A DNA stretch of 64,000 nt from Diphasiastrum complanatum (GCA_029204225.1 CM055102.1:37750585-37814584); one strand, 5' to 3'; numbered from the stretch's first letter, positions 9,880-20,939 are shown. Program-made: numbers and translations. Notes: generated by a model from the letters alone, not told the origin.

Positions 9880-12090
9880 ATTGTCTCTTTCTGAGCCTAC
9901 AATCGATTCTCACGATTGGCCTTATATTGATCAATTGACATTGAATTGACAAAATTCCAACTCGTCAAAGAGATTACGATGAATATCAAGCCAACGCAAA
10001 GAGTTGATTGAAGCAATGATTTCATCCAAGTTATCTGACTGAGCATTTGAGTTTCGTCTTGTTGAATCATTCTGAGCAAGATTGGTAGCGTTATCTCGCT
10101 GAAGATGGACAGCCATGGATCCGTTGATTTCCTCTGTGAGTGAAGTAATGGGTATAGCTCCTAATAGATCAAAATAGTAATGCTCCAAATCAAATGATTC
10201 ATTGTCCAAATTTGGCCACATTCCAGTCATTTCTAACTCATCATTCTGTTCAAAGAGAGCGTCATTATGTTGGAATATGAACAACTCATAATTAATCTGT
10301 TTGTTGATGTTGAGACATGATTGGATGATCAAGAGATGTATTCTACAATTCCTTGATTCATTTCGATCCTTCATTCGTTGAAATAAAAATTTCTGAAATA
10401 CTTTCGTTCAAACCAGCACCTTGATGAGCTTGGAATTGACATATTAATAGTTCTGGCGAGTTTTACTAATGGAGAGTTGAACACATTGGTGTAGGAATTT
10501 CTTCCTACTGAGACTCCAATTTGATCCGTAGTTGCATCGTTTGTTGTCTTATCCTTAGATCATGAATTAATGCCTTTTGCATTACATTTGTCAATGTTGG
10601 GCTCACTTGAAGTACTTTATCCAAATGTTGACGAACGTGATCTTGAAGACCACGTAGATAATGTTGGATAGATAACTCTTCACCAAGACAGCTCTGTGTA
10701 GATGCTACCAAACAAATTCTCATATTATATGCCTTTACAGAACCAGTTTGTTCTGGCATTTACCAAGAGTCCATATAATAATCTATAAATATTTCTACAC
10801 AAAACTCTTTCAAATCGTCCCATGACTTCGGTTCATACTCTAGATGACGTAATACTCCTTGCCACCAATCATTGGCTTTTTCTCGAAAGTAGGATATTGT
10901 TATGGCAATTGTGCCCTGATCAGAGATATAATATAGTCGCAGATTCTCATCGACAATAGATAACCAATCATCAATATGTAATGAACTCATTTTTCCTTCA
11001 AAGGTATGTTCTCAAAAGGAACGTCGTCAAGATTTCGTTGAATATTGATCTGTTGATGTTGATTTACCTCTGATGAACTGCTCACACCATTGTAACAAGA
11101 GCTAGGAATGATCGCTATGCTCCTATAACTAGTATTGTCTCTTGTATGTTACCCAGTAATTCCCACATTTGGTTTCACAACCATAGAAGAAGCATCTTCT
11201 GTTTGCATGGATGTACTGTTGAATGTCATTGTACAAAGAGAAGATTGGTATTCAAAACTATCTTCTTCAACTTTCTATTGTTTGGATCCAGCTTCGTAAT
11301 CATTATTGTACTCTCCATCATCACTGATGTAGTGATTGGGATGCACTTCTGTCTCTTGACAATGTAATGTTTTTTTGTACTTGTTGTGAACCATCATAAT
11401 CACAACTTTCAAGGATATCCTTTGGTTGACCTGTAGGCTCATATTGGTCCTCATGTTGCCATTTAGAGTGATTACGACTCTCATAATCAACAATGTTATA
11501 CTCAGTTTCATCTGGACCATCGTTATATTCATTTGCATCACCAAGCTTATATTCTCGATCATCTAGTTGACAATCATGATCCCCATCGGAATACTACTCA
11601 TGCTCGCCCACATCATCACATTGTTGATCATCTTGATGACAATCGCCACCATCATCACATTCATCTTCATCCTGTTGATAATCGCCACCATCATGACATT
11701 CATCTTCATCATGTTGACAATCGCCACCATCATCACATTCATCTTTATCTTGTTAACAATCACTACCATCATCACATTCCTCATCTTGTTGACAATCATC
11801 ACCACCATCATCATACCTGTCACTTTGGTTATCGTACTCATAATCACTTTCATCCCATTGATCTTCATAATCGGACATATATTCATTATCAGTGTCCATG
11901 GTATAGTAACAAGTAGTCTGTGGGTTATGGGTCCACAAAACTGAATGAAGTGGGAAGAATTTAGGACAATTGCAAATTTCATTGGTAAAATCACAAATTT
12001 GCTAGTAACAAATTTGTTCTTCTCCATCGTCTCAAAATTCTGAGTCCTCGAAGAATGTAGCCTGCAAGATTTAGGGACCAACAATAGCTT
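9880..12090 (-). mobile_element. Ty3/gypsy-type gag relic with acidic tandem-repeat N-terminal region
   Basis: About 10990-10505 (minus) reads DDWLSIVDENLRLYYI...ANDWWQG...WDDLKEFCVEIF, the retrotransposon gag capsid module. An in-frame TAA lies between its two halves. Upstream (12060-11270) is a long acidic, Cys-containing stretch with stops and four copies of a 13-residue unit. Downstream (10374-9897) is another open stretch of unknown role (FDLEHYYFDLL...). Protease, RT and RNase H are absent, so an internal deletion joined gag to integrase. Several frameshifts and stops make this inactive. Confidence 0.65.
11600..11812 (-). repeat. 39-bp coding tandem repeat (Asp/Cys-rich 13-mer)
   Basis: On the minus strand the unit reads approximately CQHDEDECDDGGD, about four and a half copies with substitutions. 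The plus strand correspondingly shows the repeated text caatcgccaccatcatcac. It lies inside the acidic N-terminal region of the gag-like relic. Confidence 0.75.
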
Positions 12091-13400
12091 TTGGCAAAAT
12101 GTCAGCTTTGTTTCATTGATCGATTTTGGCTTTTATACCACTGCTATCATGTGAAGGTTGACATAATGATCAATTTTGCTTTTTATTGCGTCAAAATCTA
12201 AGGTCAAACGTAGAAGATATGATAATTTGAAGAAATGGTATATAAAACGTAAACAACTTAGGAAAAGGGTCATGCAATCCCCACAACAAAAAAGATGCCT
12301 TTAGTTGTGGATGGTATACAATTCGCAATGCAAAGCTGTTTTTGGAATGGTATTCCAAAAGAAGGAGTCAGAATGACTTGTCTTCGGTATTACTTATTGG
12401 TTTCATTATTTGGGACGATATGAGAATATTTTTTTCACTCTCTAGGCTTATAAAAATATCTTTGATCATACCTTAACATTATAACTAATTTTTGTTGTCT
12501 GTGTTGTGCAGTACGTGTGCCCAAGCTACACAGCTGATAGCTACAGTTTTCGACAACAAATGATCACAGTGTTTTTGAAAAACTCAACAAAGATCAATTG
12601 GCATTTTAAATCAAGGTTGGAGAGATAGATAGAGAAAGACAGAAACATGGACTGAGGCATGCAGTTAGGCAGACAAAAAATATTGTTGTTGTTTGTGACA
12701 AATAGGATTTTCTGGATTATGGATATCATGTGTTTATAGACCGACACATTTCATGATTGCCAATTCCCATAAACCATAATCTGAGACTTCTGAACTAGAA
12801 ATAATGATTGCGACTTAAAACACTTCATTTAATCATTTGTTGTTTGTCTTGGTTCATTCGTTTATATGCTTGCCCTATTTTTAAAAACTCTTCCATTGAA
12901 AAACGTACTTTTGAAAAGCATCTATTTTGGAAGCTAATTAATTTCAAAACATTATAAAGACTAAACTACACACTATATAGCTTCACTAAGGTTAATGAAC
13001 TGCTCAATGGCTATCTATGGCTTCACTAAGGTTCACTGAGTACTCAATCCTCATTCACAGTATGAGAACATATCACTTGTTTACATGAATGGAATTCAGT
13101 TATGCTCAGAACTCGAAGACTAATATTTCCCTTCATTCCTAGGTGTTTATTTTTTGTTCAAACAATGGTTAAGATTCTAAAATCTCATGTTACCATTTCT
13201 TTTGTAGTCTGAACTTGATCTCACTAAACCGTGAGGGCAAATTTTTAGGTTTCTCGGTGGGCATACCAGTTTTGGTTTTGCACGCTTTCTTGAAATCATG
13301 GAATTAACAAAGAAAAAACACAAAATGAGTTATATCGATATTATAATCGAATTAGCTATAATATATTCGAATCGAATCGATTCATCCTTATTCAATTCAA
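12091..13400. other. No gene recognised
   Basis: AT-rich DNA without a convincing protein on either strand. A short internal echo, ggcttcactaaggttMaYtga, occurs twice near 12980-13040. Confidence 0.4.
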
Positions 13401-13841
13401 ATGGGTCGTCCAAATTTCAATCTCAAGAAATCAGTTGCGCATCATTTTTGGAAGAATATTCAATCAGATATTGAAGTAGTAGATACAGTAAATGGTGGGC
13501 TTTCATTGGAACCTATTATAGATCAAAATTATCATGTAATCATAAGATGATTATCCGTAAATATGCTAGTTATCAGTAAAGCAACAATATCATTTTTGAC
13601 ATTCGATTTCGAACTATTACCACATATAGCCAAGCAGATGTTAGAAAAAGACAATGAGAAAGTATAGGAGATTGAAGAAAGTGAAATTCATGTACGATTG
13701 ATTGTGATCTGAAATACACTACAACTTGAAGCTGTCAAATTTTTGTATGTTGTGTTAGCATGATTAGACTTATGTGAATTCAATCTGTTCAATCACGTCT
13801 CAATTCGAATTTGTTACACGAAACTCCACAGATATTTATGA
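13401..13841 (+). pseudogene. Unknown decayed ORF, 146 codons with four in-frame stops
   Basis: From ATG 13401 (MGRPNFNLKKSVAHHFWKN...) one frame continues for 146 codons with protein-like composition (e.g. ELLPHIAKQMLEKDNEKV). It is broken by TGA 13548, TAG 13665, TGA 13710 and TGA 13761 before TGA 13839, with no evident frameshift. The stop-only decay resembles that of genes A2-D at 4-9 kb, so it could be another gene of that kind. I recognise no domain, and chance cannot be excluded. Confidence 0.3.
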
Positions 13842-14695
13842 CAAAATATCATTAGTTTTTAAAGGCATTGTTAATATGATTTCGGATATTCAACAATAAA
13901 TAAACTAATCAAAGTGATCTTTGAATTGCATCTACTATCACTTGAATTAAAATCTATTGTAATTTTTATTCAGGGGGATTGTAAAATTCCAACAATTTTC
14001 TTGTTCCAAAGAATTTGAAAACAATTATTGGCTTACCGTATAACTAGGCATTAGTGCAATATCTTATAAATATTCAATCACTCACATAGATACTTTGACT
14101 CGCAATGACAAATTATGGGTTTTGACCTACTATCAAATTTAGCTTCTTGGTAGTATCAACTCATGGAATCTAACCTCGGAGGACAAACCATACACCAACT
14201 CACTTGCCCGGCCTTTTGGGCATTGCCCTCCCACAAAAATTTAGCGATTGAGAAGGCCTACTCAAACAAGAGGATTTGGAGAAATGTTTTTTCGACCATT
14301 TTAGGATGCAGTGGACAATGAAGGGTGGCTATGTTACTAAATAGAGCAGCTTTCCATGTTTGGTGAACATGTTACAATTTTTTTGTATAGGAGGGTGGTG
14401 ATTCTTTATCAATGAATCATGGATTTTTAAGTCGTCGATTTTACACTAGGCCAACATCTTGTTTTTCAAAAATAACGAACATATTATCAACAACGCAACG
14501 GACAATTTTTTAATTTATGTATTAATACTGTGTGACCATGTTTGTTTTTTAATTTGTAAAATTATAACAAGCTAAATAACAAACTTTGTAAAATTTTATT
14601 TCTAAATGTTTGATCATACACATTGTTCATTAACTTGTAAGTCATATTATTTACTATTTATTACTTATCACTCACAATATCTATAAATGAATGAT
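13842..14695. other. No gene recognised
   Basis: AT-rich intergenic DNA. No ORF, RNA gene or clear element boundary is visible before the first SINE copy. Confidence 0.4.
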
Positions 14696-14710
14696 TCTTT
14701 GCTTTTAATG

Positions 14711-14796
14711 CTTCTTGGTTTCCAAGGGAAGTCTCAAACTTGAGACCAAAGAAACTTTGGATGTCAAGATAACCAATTGAGCCAACACCCCTTGAC
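14711..14796 (-). mobile_element. tRNA-derived SINE copy 1 with 15-bp target duplication
   Basis: Read on the minus strand the copy has an A-box-like TTGGCTCAATTGG, a central hairpin CCAAAGTTTCTTTGG, a degenerate B-box region and a terminal hairpin CTTGGAAACCAAG. The flanks share tctttgcttttaatg (14696-14710 and 14797-14811), a 15-bp target-site duplication typical of LINE-assisted insertion. There is no poly(A) tail; it ends AAGAAG. Confidence 0.75.
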
Positions 14797-15098
14797 TCTT
14801 TGCTTTTAATGAAGCAATTAATGATCCATTACCTTCAATAATCCTTTTTAACCCAACGGGGTTGGCTCAGCTAGTTAGCTTGAAATCCAAAGTTTCTTTG
14901 GTCACAGGTTCGAGACTTCCCTTGGAAACCAAGAAGCATTAATCCTTTTAAGTAAGTGGGTGTATTTTAAATCTCAAGCCAAATAGTCTTAACTTTGGCT
15001 ACTCTTTGCTTTTCATGAAGCAATTAATGATCCACTATCCTTTTAAGTAAGTGGGTGTATTTTAAATCTCAATACAAATAGTCTTAACTTTGGTGGTA
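14790..15098. repeat. Direct duplication around SINE copy 2
   Basis: The blocks ctctttgctttt-atgaagcaattaatgatcca and ccttttaagtaagtgggtg (plus about 45 bp following) each occur twice, at 14796/15002 and 14943/15037. A roughly 200-bp segment was therefore duplicated in tandem. The SINE lies in the left copy only, so the insertion may post-date the duplication. Confidence 0.6.
14852..14940 (+). mobile_element. tRNA-derived SINE copy 2
   Basis: The plus-strand copy starts around GGGGTTGGCTCAGCTAG (A-box-like), contains CCAAAGTTTCTTTGG, a B-box-like GGTTCGAGAC, and ends in CTTGGAAACCAAGAAGCATT. Flanks share aatcctttt(t)aa on both sides (14840-14851 and 14941-14951). It sits head-to-head with copy 1 about 56 bp away, so transcripts could fold back. 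Confidence 0.75.
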
Positions 15099-15239
15099 GT
15101 AGAAAGAGGTTCAAGAGCTGGCTGGTAGTAGAAAATTTTAAAAGCTGGCATTTCAACTGCATTTCAGCGGACTGCACACAACAGGTCTTTGCCTCATGGT
15201 GGACTGCGAAATATGAATGTGATACAAAATCACGTGGGG

Positions 15240-15480
15240 GGGGGAGGCCCTGCCTGAGGGCCTTCCTTGCTGGGAGGGCCCTTGCCTGAGGGCAGGCCCC
15301 GACCAGCAAGGAAGGCCCGAGGGCTTCGGGCCTTCCCCTACGTAATGCCATTGTGAGAAGGTTTTTTTTTTTTTTTTTTTTCGTTTTTTGGCCGTACGGT
15401 ACGGCCGTACGGCCGTACGCGTGGACCAGTTTTTTTTTTTTTTGGTTTTTTGCCGTTTTTTTTTTCGCAAATTTTTTACG
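15240..15480. repeat. G-tract, poly-T and GCCGTACG palindrome block
   Basis: A run of nine G is followed by ggcctgagggc-type GC-rich repeats. Two long poly-T tracts then flank a palindromic cluster of GCCGTACG/CGTACGGC units (about 15391-15420). Such clusters can form cruciforms and are often seen in non-autonomous plant repeats. No gene is supported: the open frames here come from low complexity. Confidence 0.6.
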
Positions 15481-15534
15481 TTTGTGGTGGGATGTGGATG
15501 TGGACAGCCAATGATGGGCTGCCACATAGCACAT

Positions 15535-15760
15535 GCACATTCCACCAGAGAGAAAAGAGAGAACGTGCATTCCACCGGAGAGAGGAGAGAGAAAGTGAAT
15601 TCCACCGGAGAGAGGAGAGAATGACAGATTCCTAGGAGAGAAAATTGGATGGACATCGTGCATTTCACTGGAGAGAGGAAAGGTAAAGTGAATTCCACCG
15701 GAGAGAGGAGAGAGGATGACAGATTCCTAGGAGATAGAAAATTGGATGAACATTATGCTT
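15535..15760. repeat. Tandem repeat based on attccaccggagagagga
   Basis: The word attccaccggagagagga recurs with about 30-bp spacing. A longer unit that also contains gacagattcctaggaga and gaaaattggatg is then repeated about 93 bp further on. Copies are close enough to indicate recent tandem amplification. It lies about 400-600 bp upstream of the P450 start. Confidence 0.65.
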
Positions 15761-15883
15761 TGGAGATGGTCCCAAAATACAAAGGACACCTAAGCACAAT
15801 GCATTACCATGTGATACACTTTGAGGATGTCTCCTATAGCGGTGGTAGGAACGCTGAAGCCCTGGTCAACTAATACTTTATAA

Positions 15884-15922
15884 GAAACACGTGGCGGAAT
15901 ATTTTATAAGAAACACGTGGCA
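15884..15922 (+). promoter_or_regulatory. Duplicated ABRE/G-box (ACACGTGGC) upstream of P450
   Basis: A 26-bp unit, tttataagaaacacgtggc plus spacer, is tandemly duplicated. This gives two ACACGTGGC sites at 15887-15895 and 15913-15921, about 230-260 bp before the P450 start codon. ACGTGGC is the core bound by ABF/AREB-type bZIP factors and also suits bHLH/PIF G-box binding. Paired ABREs are the classic configuration for abscisic-acid or dehydration response. The functional reading is inference; the duplicated motif is directly seen. Confidence 0.6.
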
Positions 15923-16024
15923 TACAATGAAGTGAGTCGGGCGTTATCACATCCGTTCCTACAAGAGACGCGGGGCGGCCGCACTGTCCTATACATCACC
16001 ATTTTACTTCAATTCATCGTCTAT

Positions 16025-16092
16025 GCTTCTTGGTTTCCAAGGGGGAGGTTCGAACCTGGGACCAAAGAAACTTTGGATGCAGATAAGCAGCA
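16025..16092 (-). mobile_element. tRNA-derived SINE copy 3, truncated, in the P450 leader
   Basis: It matches the other copies from cttcttggtttccaagg through the B-box-like GGTTCGAACC (reverse-complement palindrome) and the ccaaagaaactttgg hairpin, then diverges. The A-box end is lost. It lies just upstream of the P450 start and stays in frame with it, so an artificial N-terminal extension of 42 codons appears open. Confidence 0.6.
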
Positions 16093-16148
16093 AAAATCAT
16101 CTTCTTGCAACTATTCTGGACCAGATTACTACCAATGATACAGTAACC

Positions 16149-17735
16149 ATGGCAGCAACCATAAAAGCTCTTGATCAGGATAATAATAATTCAGCCCAGC
16201 CTCACACCTTACATCGATTGTTTCAGGGCAATGGCAAAAGTCTGAATGATCTGATCGCTCTCTTGACTTTGTTGTTACTGACCATAATCGTTTGGAAGAT
16301 TCTGCAGGCGAGGCTGAGACCGAGGCTGACGCAAAGGTTGCCTCCAGGGCCAAGGGGATGGCCGGTGGTAGGAAACCTCTTCCAGTTCATGAGGTTCTTC
16401 ACATCAGACCTGCAGGATTTGGTGAAAAAATACGGGCCCATCATCACCTTTCGGATAGGATCTACTCCTTTTATCATCATCACTGATGCACAAATTGCTC
16501 ATGAAGCTTTCGTAGAGAAAGGATCTGTTTTCGCATCTCGGCCTAATCCACCCTCCTTAGCCCTTTTCTCCAGTAATTTTAGAAACATCACCTCGAGTGT
16601 GTATGGCCCTGTCTGGCGTGCTCTGCGCAAGAATCTGGTGAGCGGCATCGTCAGCTCTAGCAGAGCTTCCAACTATCTCAGACAAGTGAGAGAACAAGTT
16701 GCGCAGAACCTTGTAACGCGATTCTCGGATGCAGCAGCAGCAACTGCTACTCAGGATGGCGGCATTGTGGGAGTGCGTCCCATCATAAGATATGGGATCC
16801 ACGACTTACTCTTGTCTCTCTGTTTCGGGACGCAGTTGGAGGAGAGTGTGGTTTTGGAGGTGGCTCAAACTTTAAAGAAGATACTTCTTAATAGATCAAG
16901 GAGCCGCATGGACGATTACATCCCATGGTTCAGATTCATCCCGTGGATGCAGAGCAACGAAAAAGACCGACAGCTTCGGCAGCAGCAGGTAGATGCTCTT
17001 CTTCCTTTGATTCAAGAAGCAAAGAAGCTCCGTGAGGATGGAAAACTGCCAACTGATTCCTACATAGATTCCCTTCTGGCAATTGATCTACAAGGAGAAA
17101 AGCTCTCAGACGAACATTTAGTGACTCTCTGTTCTGAGTTGCTCAACGCGGGATCGGACACGACTGTAACCACCTTAGAATGGGCCTTGGCTAATATCAT
17201 CATCCAACCACAGATACAAGCGGAGATAGTAAAAGAAATTGAGAGAGTGGTGGGAAAAAGAACCGTCACAGAAGAAGACATAGATAAGTTACCCTACCTG
17301 GAGGCAGTGCTGATGGAAACGTTAAGGAGGCATCCGCCAGGCCATTATACTCTTCCCCATGCTGTCACTCAGCCTTGCAAGCTCCAGGGATGTGATATTC
17401 CTTTAACTGCAACGGTGTTCGTCAGTATATTGAGTATTTCAAATGACCCCAGGATATGGGCCAATCCGACAGAATTCAAGCCTGAGAGATTCCTTAACTT
17501 GGATTTGGACATCACTGGATCAAAAAAGATAACGATGATTCCCTTTGGAGCAGGCCGACGAATTTGTCCTGGTTTGGGGTTAGCCATGCTGCACCTCAAT
17601 TTCATTCTGGCACGACTCATGCAGAGCTTTGAGTGGAGCACTTCGGCCCCCGGTGACAGAGTTGATCTTACAGCAACACGTGAGTTCACAATGGTGATGA
17701 AAACTCCCTTGAGAGCTCTAATCAAAACTAGGTGA
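16149..17735 (+). CDS. Cytochrome P450, CYP77/CYP89-like (A-type, clan 71)
   Basis: An intact, intronless 528-residue P450 monooxygenase, likely anchored in the ER membrane by a hydrophobic helix at about residues 33-52. The Pro-rich hinge PPGPRGWPVVGN follows. Later landmarks are the I-helix oxygen-activation motif AGSDTT (334-339), ExxR as ETLR (390-393), PERF (445-448) and the heme-binding signature PFGAGRRICPG with the ligand Cys473. Length and the sequence around YGPVWRALRKN fit the CYP77/CYP89 group. CYP77 members oxidise fatty acids in cutin-type pathways, but the substrate here is unknown. I chose ATG 16149 (context AACCATGGCA) over the upstream in-frame ATG at 16023, because that extension translates a SINE. 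A duplicated ABRE pair lies upstream. A broken paralogue lies 9 kb downstream. Confidence 0.9.
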   Translation: MAATIKALDQDNNNSAQPHTLHRLFQGNGKSLNDLIALLTLLLLTIIVWKILQARLRPRLTQRLPPGPRGWPVVGNLFQFMRFFTSDLQDLVKKYGPIITFRIGSTPFIIITDAQIAHEAFVEKGSVFASRPNPPSLALFSSNFRNITSSVYGPVWRALRKNLVSGIVSSSRASNYLRQVREQVAQNLVTRFSDAAAATATQDGGIVGVRPIIRYGIHDLLLSLCFGTQLEESVVLEVAQTLKKILLNRSRSRMDDYIPWFRFIPWMQSNEKDRQLRQQQVDALLPLIQEAKKLREDGKLPTDSYIDSLLAIDLQGEKLSDEHLVTLCSELLNAGSDTTVTTLEWALANIIIQPQIQAEIVKEIERVVGKRTVTEEDIDKLPYLEAVLMETLRRHPPGHYTLPHAVTQPCKLQGCDIPLTATVFVSILSISNDPRIWANPTEFKPERFLNLDLDITGSKKITMIPFGAGRRICPGLGLAMLHLNFILARLMQSFEWSTSAPGDRVDLTATREFTMVMKTPLRALIKTR

Positions 17736-18680
17736 GTAAAAGTTTTTGGCAATGGATTGCTTTGTAGTTGCTATATACTAAAAAGGCTACTTCAGATTAT
17801 GCAGGCAACGTAGCCCCAGAATCTGTTCAGGTGTTCTGCAGATGTTGAATGCAAGGGGCATTCTGTCCAGACAGCTATGTCAAAGCTGTAGCATAGTGAA
17901 AGTAACGTAGAAATAGCATGGAAAGTCCTCATGCTATGCAATGGTGTGGAATAAGGCAAGCAGGAATGAAATGCTTTTCCACTAGCAACATCTCAATCAA
18001 CTGCTGCTATTTCTATTCTGTTTTTTTCCTGAGAAGTGGCTATAGACAAAAGAACTGATGAAATATTTATAGAAGATCCAGAGATTGTGAAATGTGGGAG
18101 TTATTTGCTGTGGAATAGCTTGGTTGCTAAAAAAATTGTAATCTACCCTTGAGAAATGTTAGGCCTGGGGAGTAGGAAAAAGATCACAACTAGGGCAAGC
18201 TAACATCATACCATACAGTCTGGGGTGCGAGTTTGAAGATACAATAATAACAATAAATCAGGGTAAAGTTATATTTTTAACAAGAAGAAAAACATACCTG
18301 ATTCAAATCTTAGGCTAGCTCTATACCCCAGGAACATTTACAATGTGTTGGAGATGGAGCTTGAAGGCTGGATTCTTGCCTCTAGGCCAGACTTTGTTCT
18401 TGAAGTTGGAGGCTGGGATGCTGGGAGGCAAGCCATTTAATATGGAGTGAACTACATTGGCTGGGAGGCAGGCCTTTCATTGTTTTGTGATAGGACACAG
18501 ATGCATGTATATCACCCTTCTTAGGATGTCGTTGAATTTATCCAAGGCAATATAATGAAGAAGGGAGTAACAAATCTCTAATAATTATCACAACATATAT
18601 TTTTTGTTAAATTTTGGTGAGTAAACTTTTTGTGACAATAAAGATAGTTTAACATATATAGAGGTAACAATTAGCAAGGG
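17736..18680. repeat. P450 3' flank, ancestral copy of a segmental duplication
   Basis: This non-coding stretch matches 25862-26850 downstream of the P450 pseudogene almost throughout. Shared phrases include ggcattctgtccagac, catggaaagtcct and caaggcaatataatg. The duplicated unit therefore included at least 1.1 kb of P450 coding sequence plus about 1 kb of flank. It retains the uninterrupted target site of the SINE found in the other copy. Confidence 0.8.
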
Positions 18681-20930
18681 TAGATTGTATTGCAAAATAG
18701 GTGTCATATAGTGTGTATTTTAAGTAGCACTAGAAGCATTATTCCAAACATGCCGACTATTATGGGCTCATGGTCCACACTGTGCACAGATTAAAAGGAA
18801 ATCAGCCCAAACGAGCAAAGCATGGGCTGTTAGGTGCTTGCTTGAACTCATTATATGTAGCTAAATACAGAGAGAAACAACATTAAATTAATAGATAGAG
18901 GTGCTTAACTAAGTCTTAAATTATTGGTTAACCCTATTCATTAAGAAAGGTGTCTCCTAAAGTCACACAATATTATCTTTAGGGCTCATTGCTATAGCAT
19001 TTAAACAGACAAAGTGTCATACAAAAGGACTAAATTTGTTGGGTTTTGGATCTTTTAATTCAATCTAAGAATGCTCTTTCTATGACATTGAAATATAAGG
19101 ATCTCTTGCAAATTTGTAAGCTGGATACTTCAACTTTGGTACCATGATAAAAGTTAGATAAACGAATGCCAATAAACATTTCTCACAAGGATCTAAGTGG
19201 TTGGGGTGTATTTGATTCAATAGAACTCGAATTATCCAAGATTAGGTAGTTTTCTAGCTTCCTAGCAAGAGCTCAATAAATGCTTTGTCTACTTGAGAAA
19301 ATCAACCCAGATCTTACTTAGACTTTGTGGCTAGCAAACTAGATGTTTATGCATTCAATAAACTATGTTATGATCCAATGCATAATAGTTCTCACAAGGC
19401 AATGTCCCTTGGAAGCTTGAAAAGTAAAGTGCTTGAATAACTCACTTCATCATTTATGTACATTGGTTTGATCAATCATATATAGAAAATACCAATGCTA
19501 TAGAGCATTTAACTAATAGAGAATGTTATTTGGAAATAGAGAAAGAGTGTTATTGTGAAAACATAAAAGATCTACAAAGAGCTATAAGTAAGAGAGTTTG
19601 CACACTCCAAAAACTAGATTGATGGAACTCGTATTTTTGCATTAACAAAACTAGTTTTAATCTTGGCAAGGGTGGCTCTTATACATAAGATGAAATCATC
19701 CATCAAACACAAGCCATTCAAGAGAGTATGAGTTAAAAATCAAGACATTTATTAGCTTCAAACATCTATCCGATTACAATTGAAAACGTACAATAGTTCT
19801 TTTCTCAAGGTGGGTTCTACACTATATGAGCATGTCCACATAGCACATGGACCTTCCAACATGGAGGGTTCATGTGCTATGTTGTAGTCGATCATCGAAT
19901 GCTTTTATGAAAAAAAAAATTCTTCAGAAAGTTTATTGTTGTGTCAATCCTTGATTGATTCCCCACATGAAACTTCTGTTAGGCAAGCACACTCAAATTT
20001 TGTTGTTTAAGTTTGTTACACAACAAATAGGAAAAACAAACACTTAGCGTCTACATGATTATGAATTTGTTAACCTCAATTGAATGCTCTATGAAACTTG
20101 GAAGGGCAAGACTTATATAAACTTAAAACACATTTCACACTCAAATTTAAATGAAAAATTCGCTTTTGATACACATGACAAGACCCAACAAATAAATCAG
20201 CTCTTGGAAAATCTTGATTTTTTATTTTGATAGTAGATATCTAATTAGGCCATTAAAGTAGTTTGATTAGATTGTTAACATCTTTCAGTAACAAACAAAC
20301 TTTTATAAACGTTGGATATTGGATGACAAATCAAAGGAGATTTTTAGCAATATTTTGATTTAAGAGCAACAACTTTTTTTCAGCTCAGAACCGTTGATAA
20401 TTCATGAAAAAAAAAATGATAATAAAAACAGTCAGCATAATAGACTGAATTCCTAGATCTCAACTAGATAACAACTTGTAATTAAATTTTCAAAATCTTG
20501 CACTTTCAAAGTTTGAGAATTTTGTTTTACCTAGTCAGAAAGTGTCTAACACAACTAGTATACTCTCTGATTTAGAAGGCGTCTGAGACAACCATGATTT
20601 TAGGAAATTTGATTATTACTACAAGAAATAAAAATAAAAAATAAAACCAATAGGTTAAATTGAATAATTCAAATATTATATTACACGTTCAAACTAGATC
20701 GCTAAATAACGACTAGTGAGTAGAAGGACTCTTGGCCACTTCTTTAGTGAACATGTAGAAGCACGATAATGTGCAATCAGAATAAGATTATACACTACTA
20801 CCACAAATAATTCACTTGGCTACTTGTGTGTTTCGCTCATTGAGCTACAGCTCCTTACACATACTAATCTGAGTTAACTAATAATAAATCCAATGTTGAT
20901 CTATACAAACAAGAAACTGTTAGGAGCTTT
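18681..20930. other. No gene recognised
   Basis: About 2.2 kb of AT-rich DNA without a supported coding frame, RNA gene or recognisable repeat boundary. Confidence 0.4.
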
Positions 20931-20939
20931 CACCAATTG

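Noticed and set aside
11533-11944. His-rich plus-strand proteins
   Set aside because: The His/Ile-rich text is the antisense of the Asp/Cys-rich 39-bp repeat in a minus-strand gag relic.
14852-14940. Functional tRNA genes at the four SINE copies
   Set aside because: A- and B-box-like motifs and one hairpin are present, but no normal cloverleaf or acceptor stem forms. Target duplications show they are retroposed elements.
15043-15698. Two overlapping minus-strand ORFs of 181 and 206 codons upstream of the P450
   Set aside because: They cross poly-T tracts, a G run and tandem repeats; composition is Lys/Ser-rich low complexity with no domain.
16023-16148. P450 start at the upstream in-frame ATG (16023)
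   Set aside because: These 42 codons translate a SINE remnant and match no P450 N-terminus; ATG 16149 is followed by a normal anchor and PPGP hinge.
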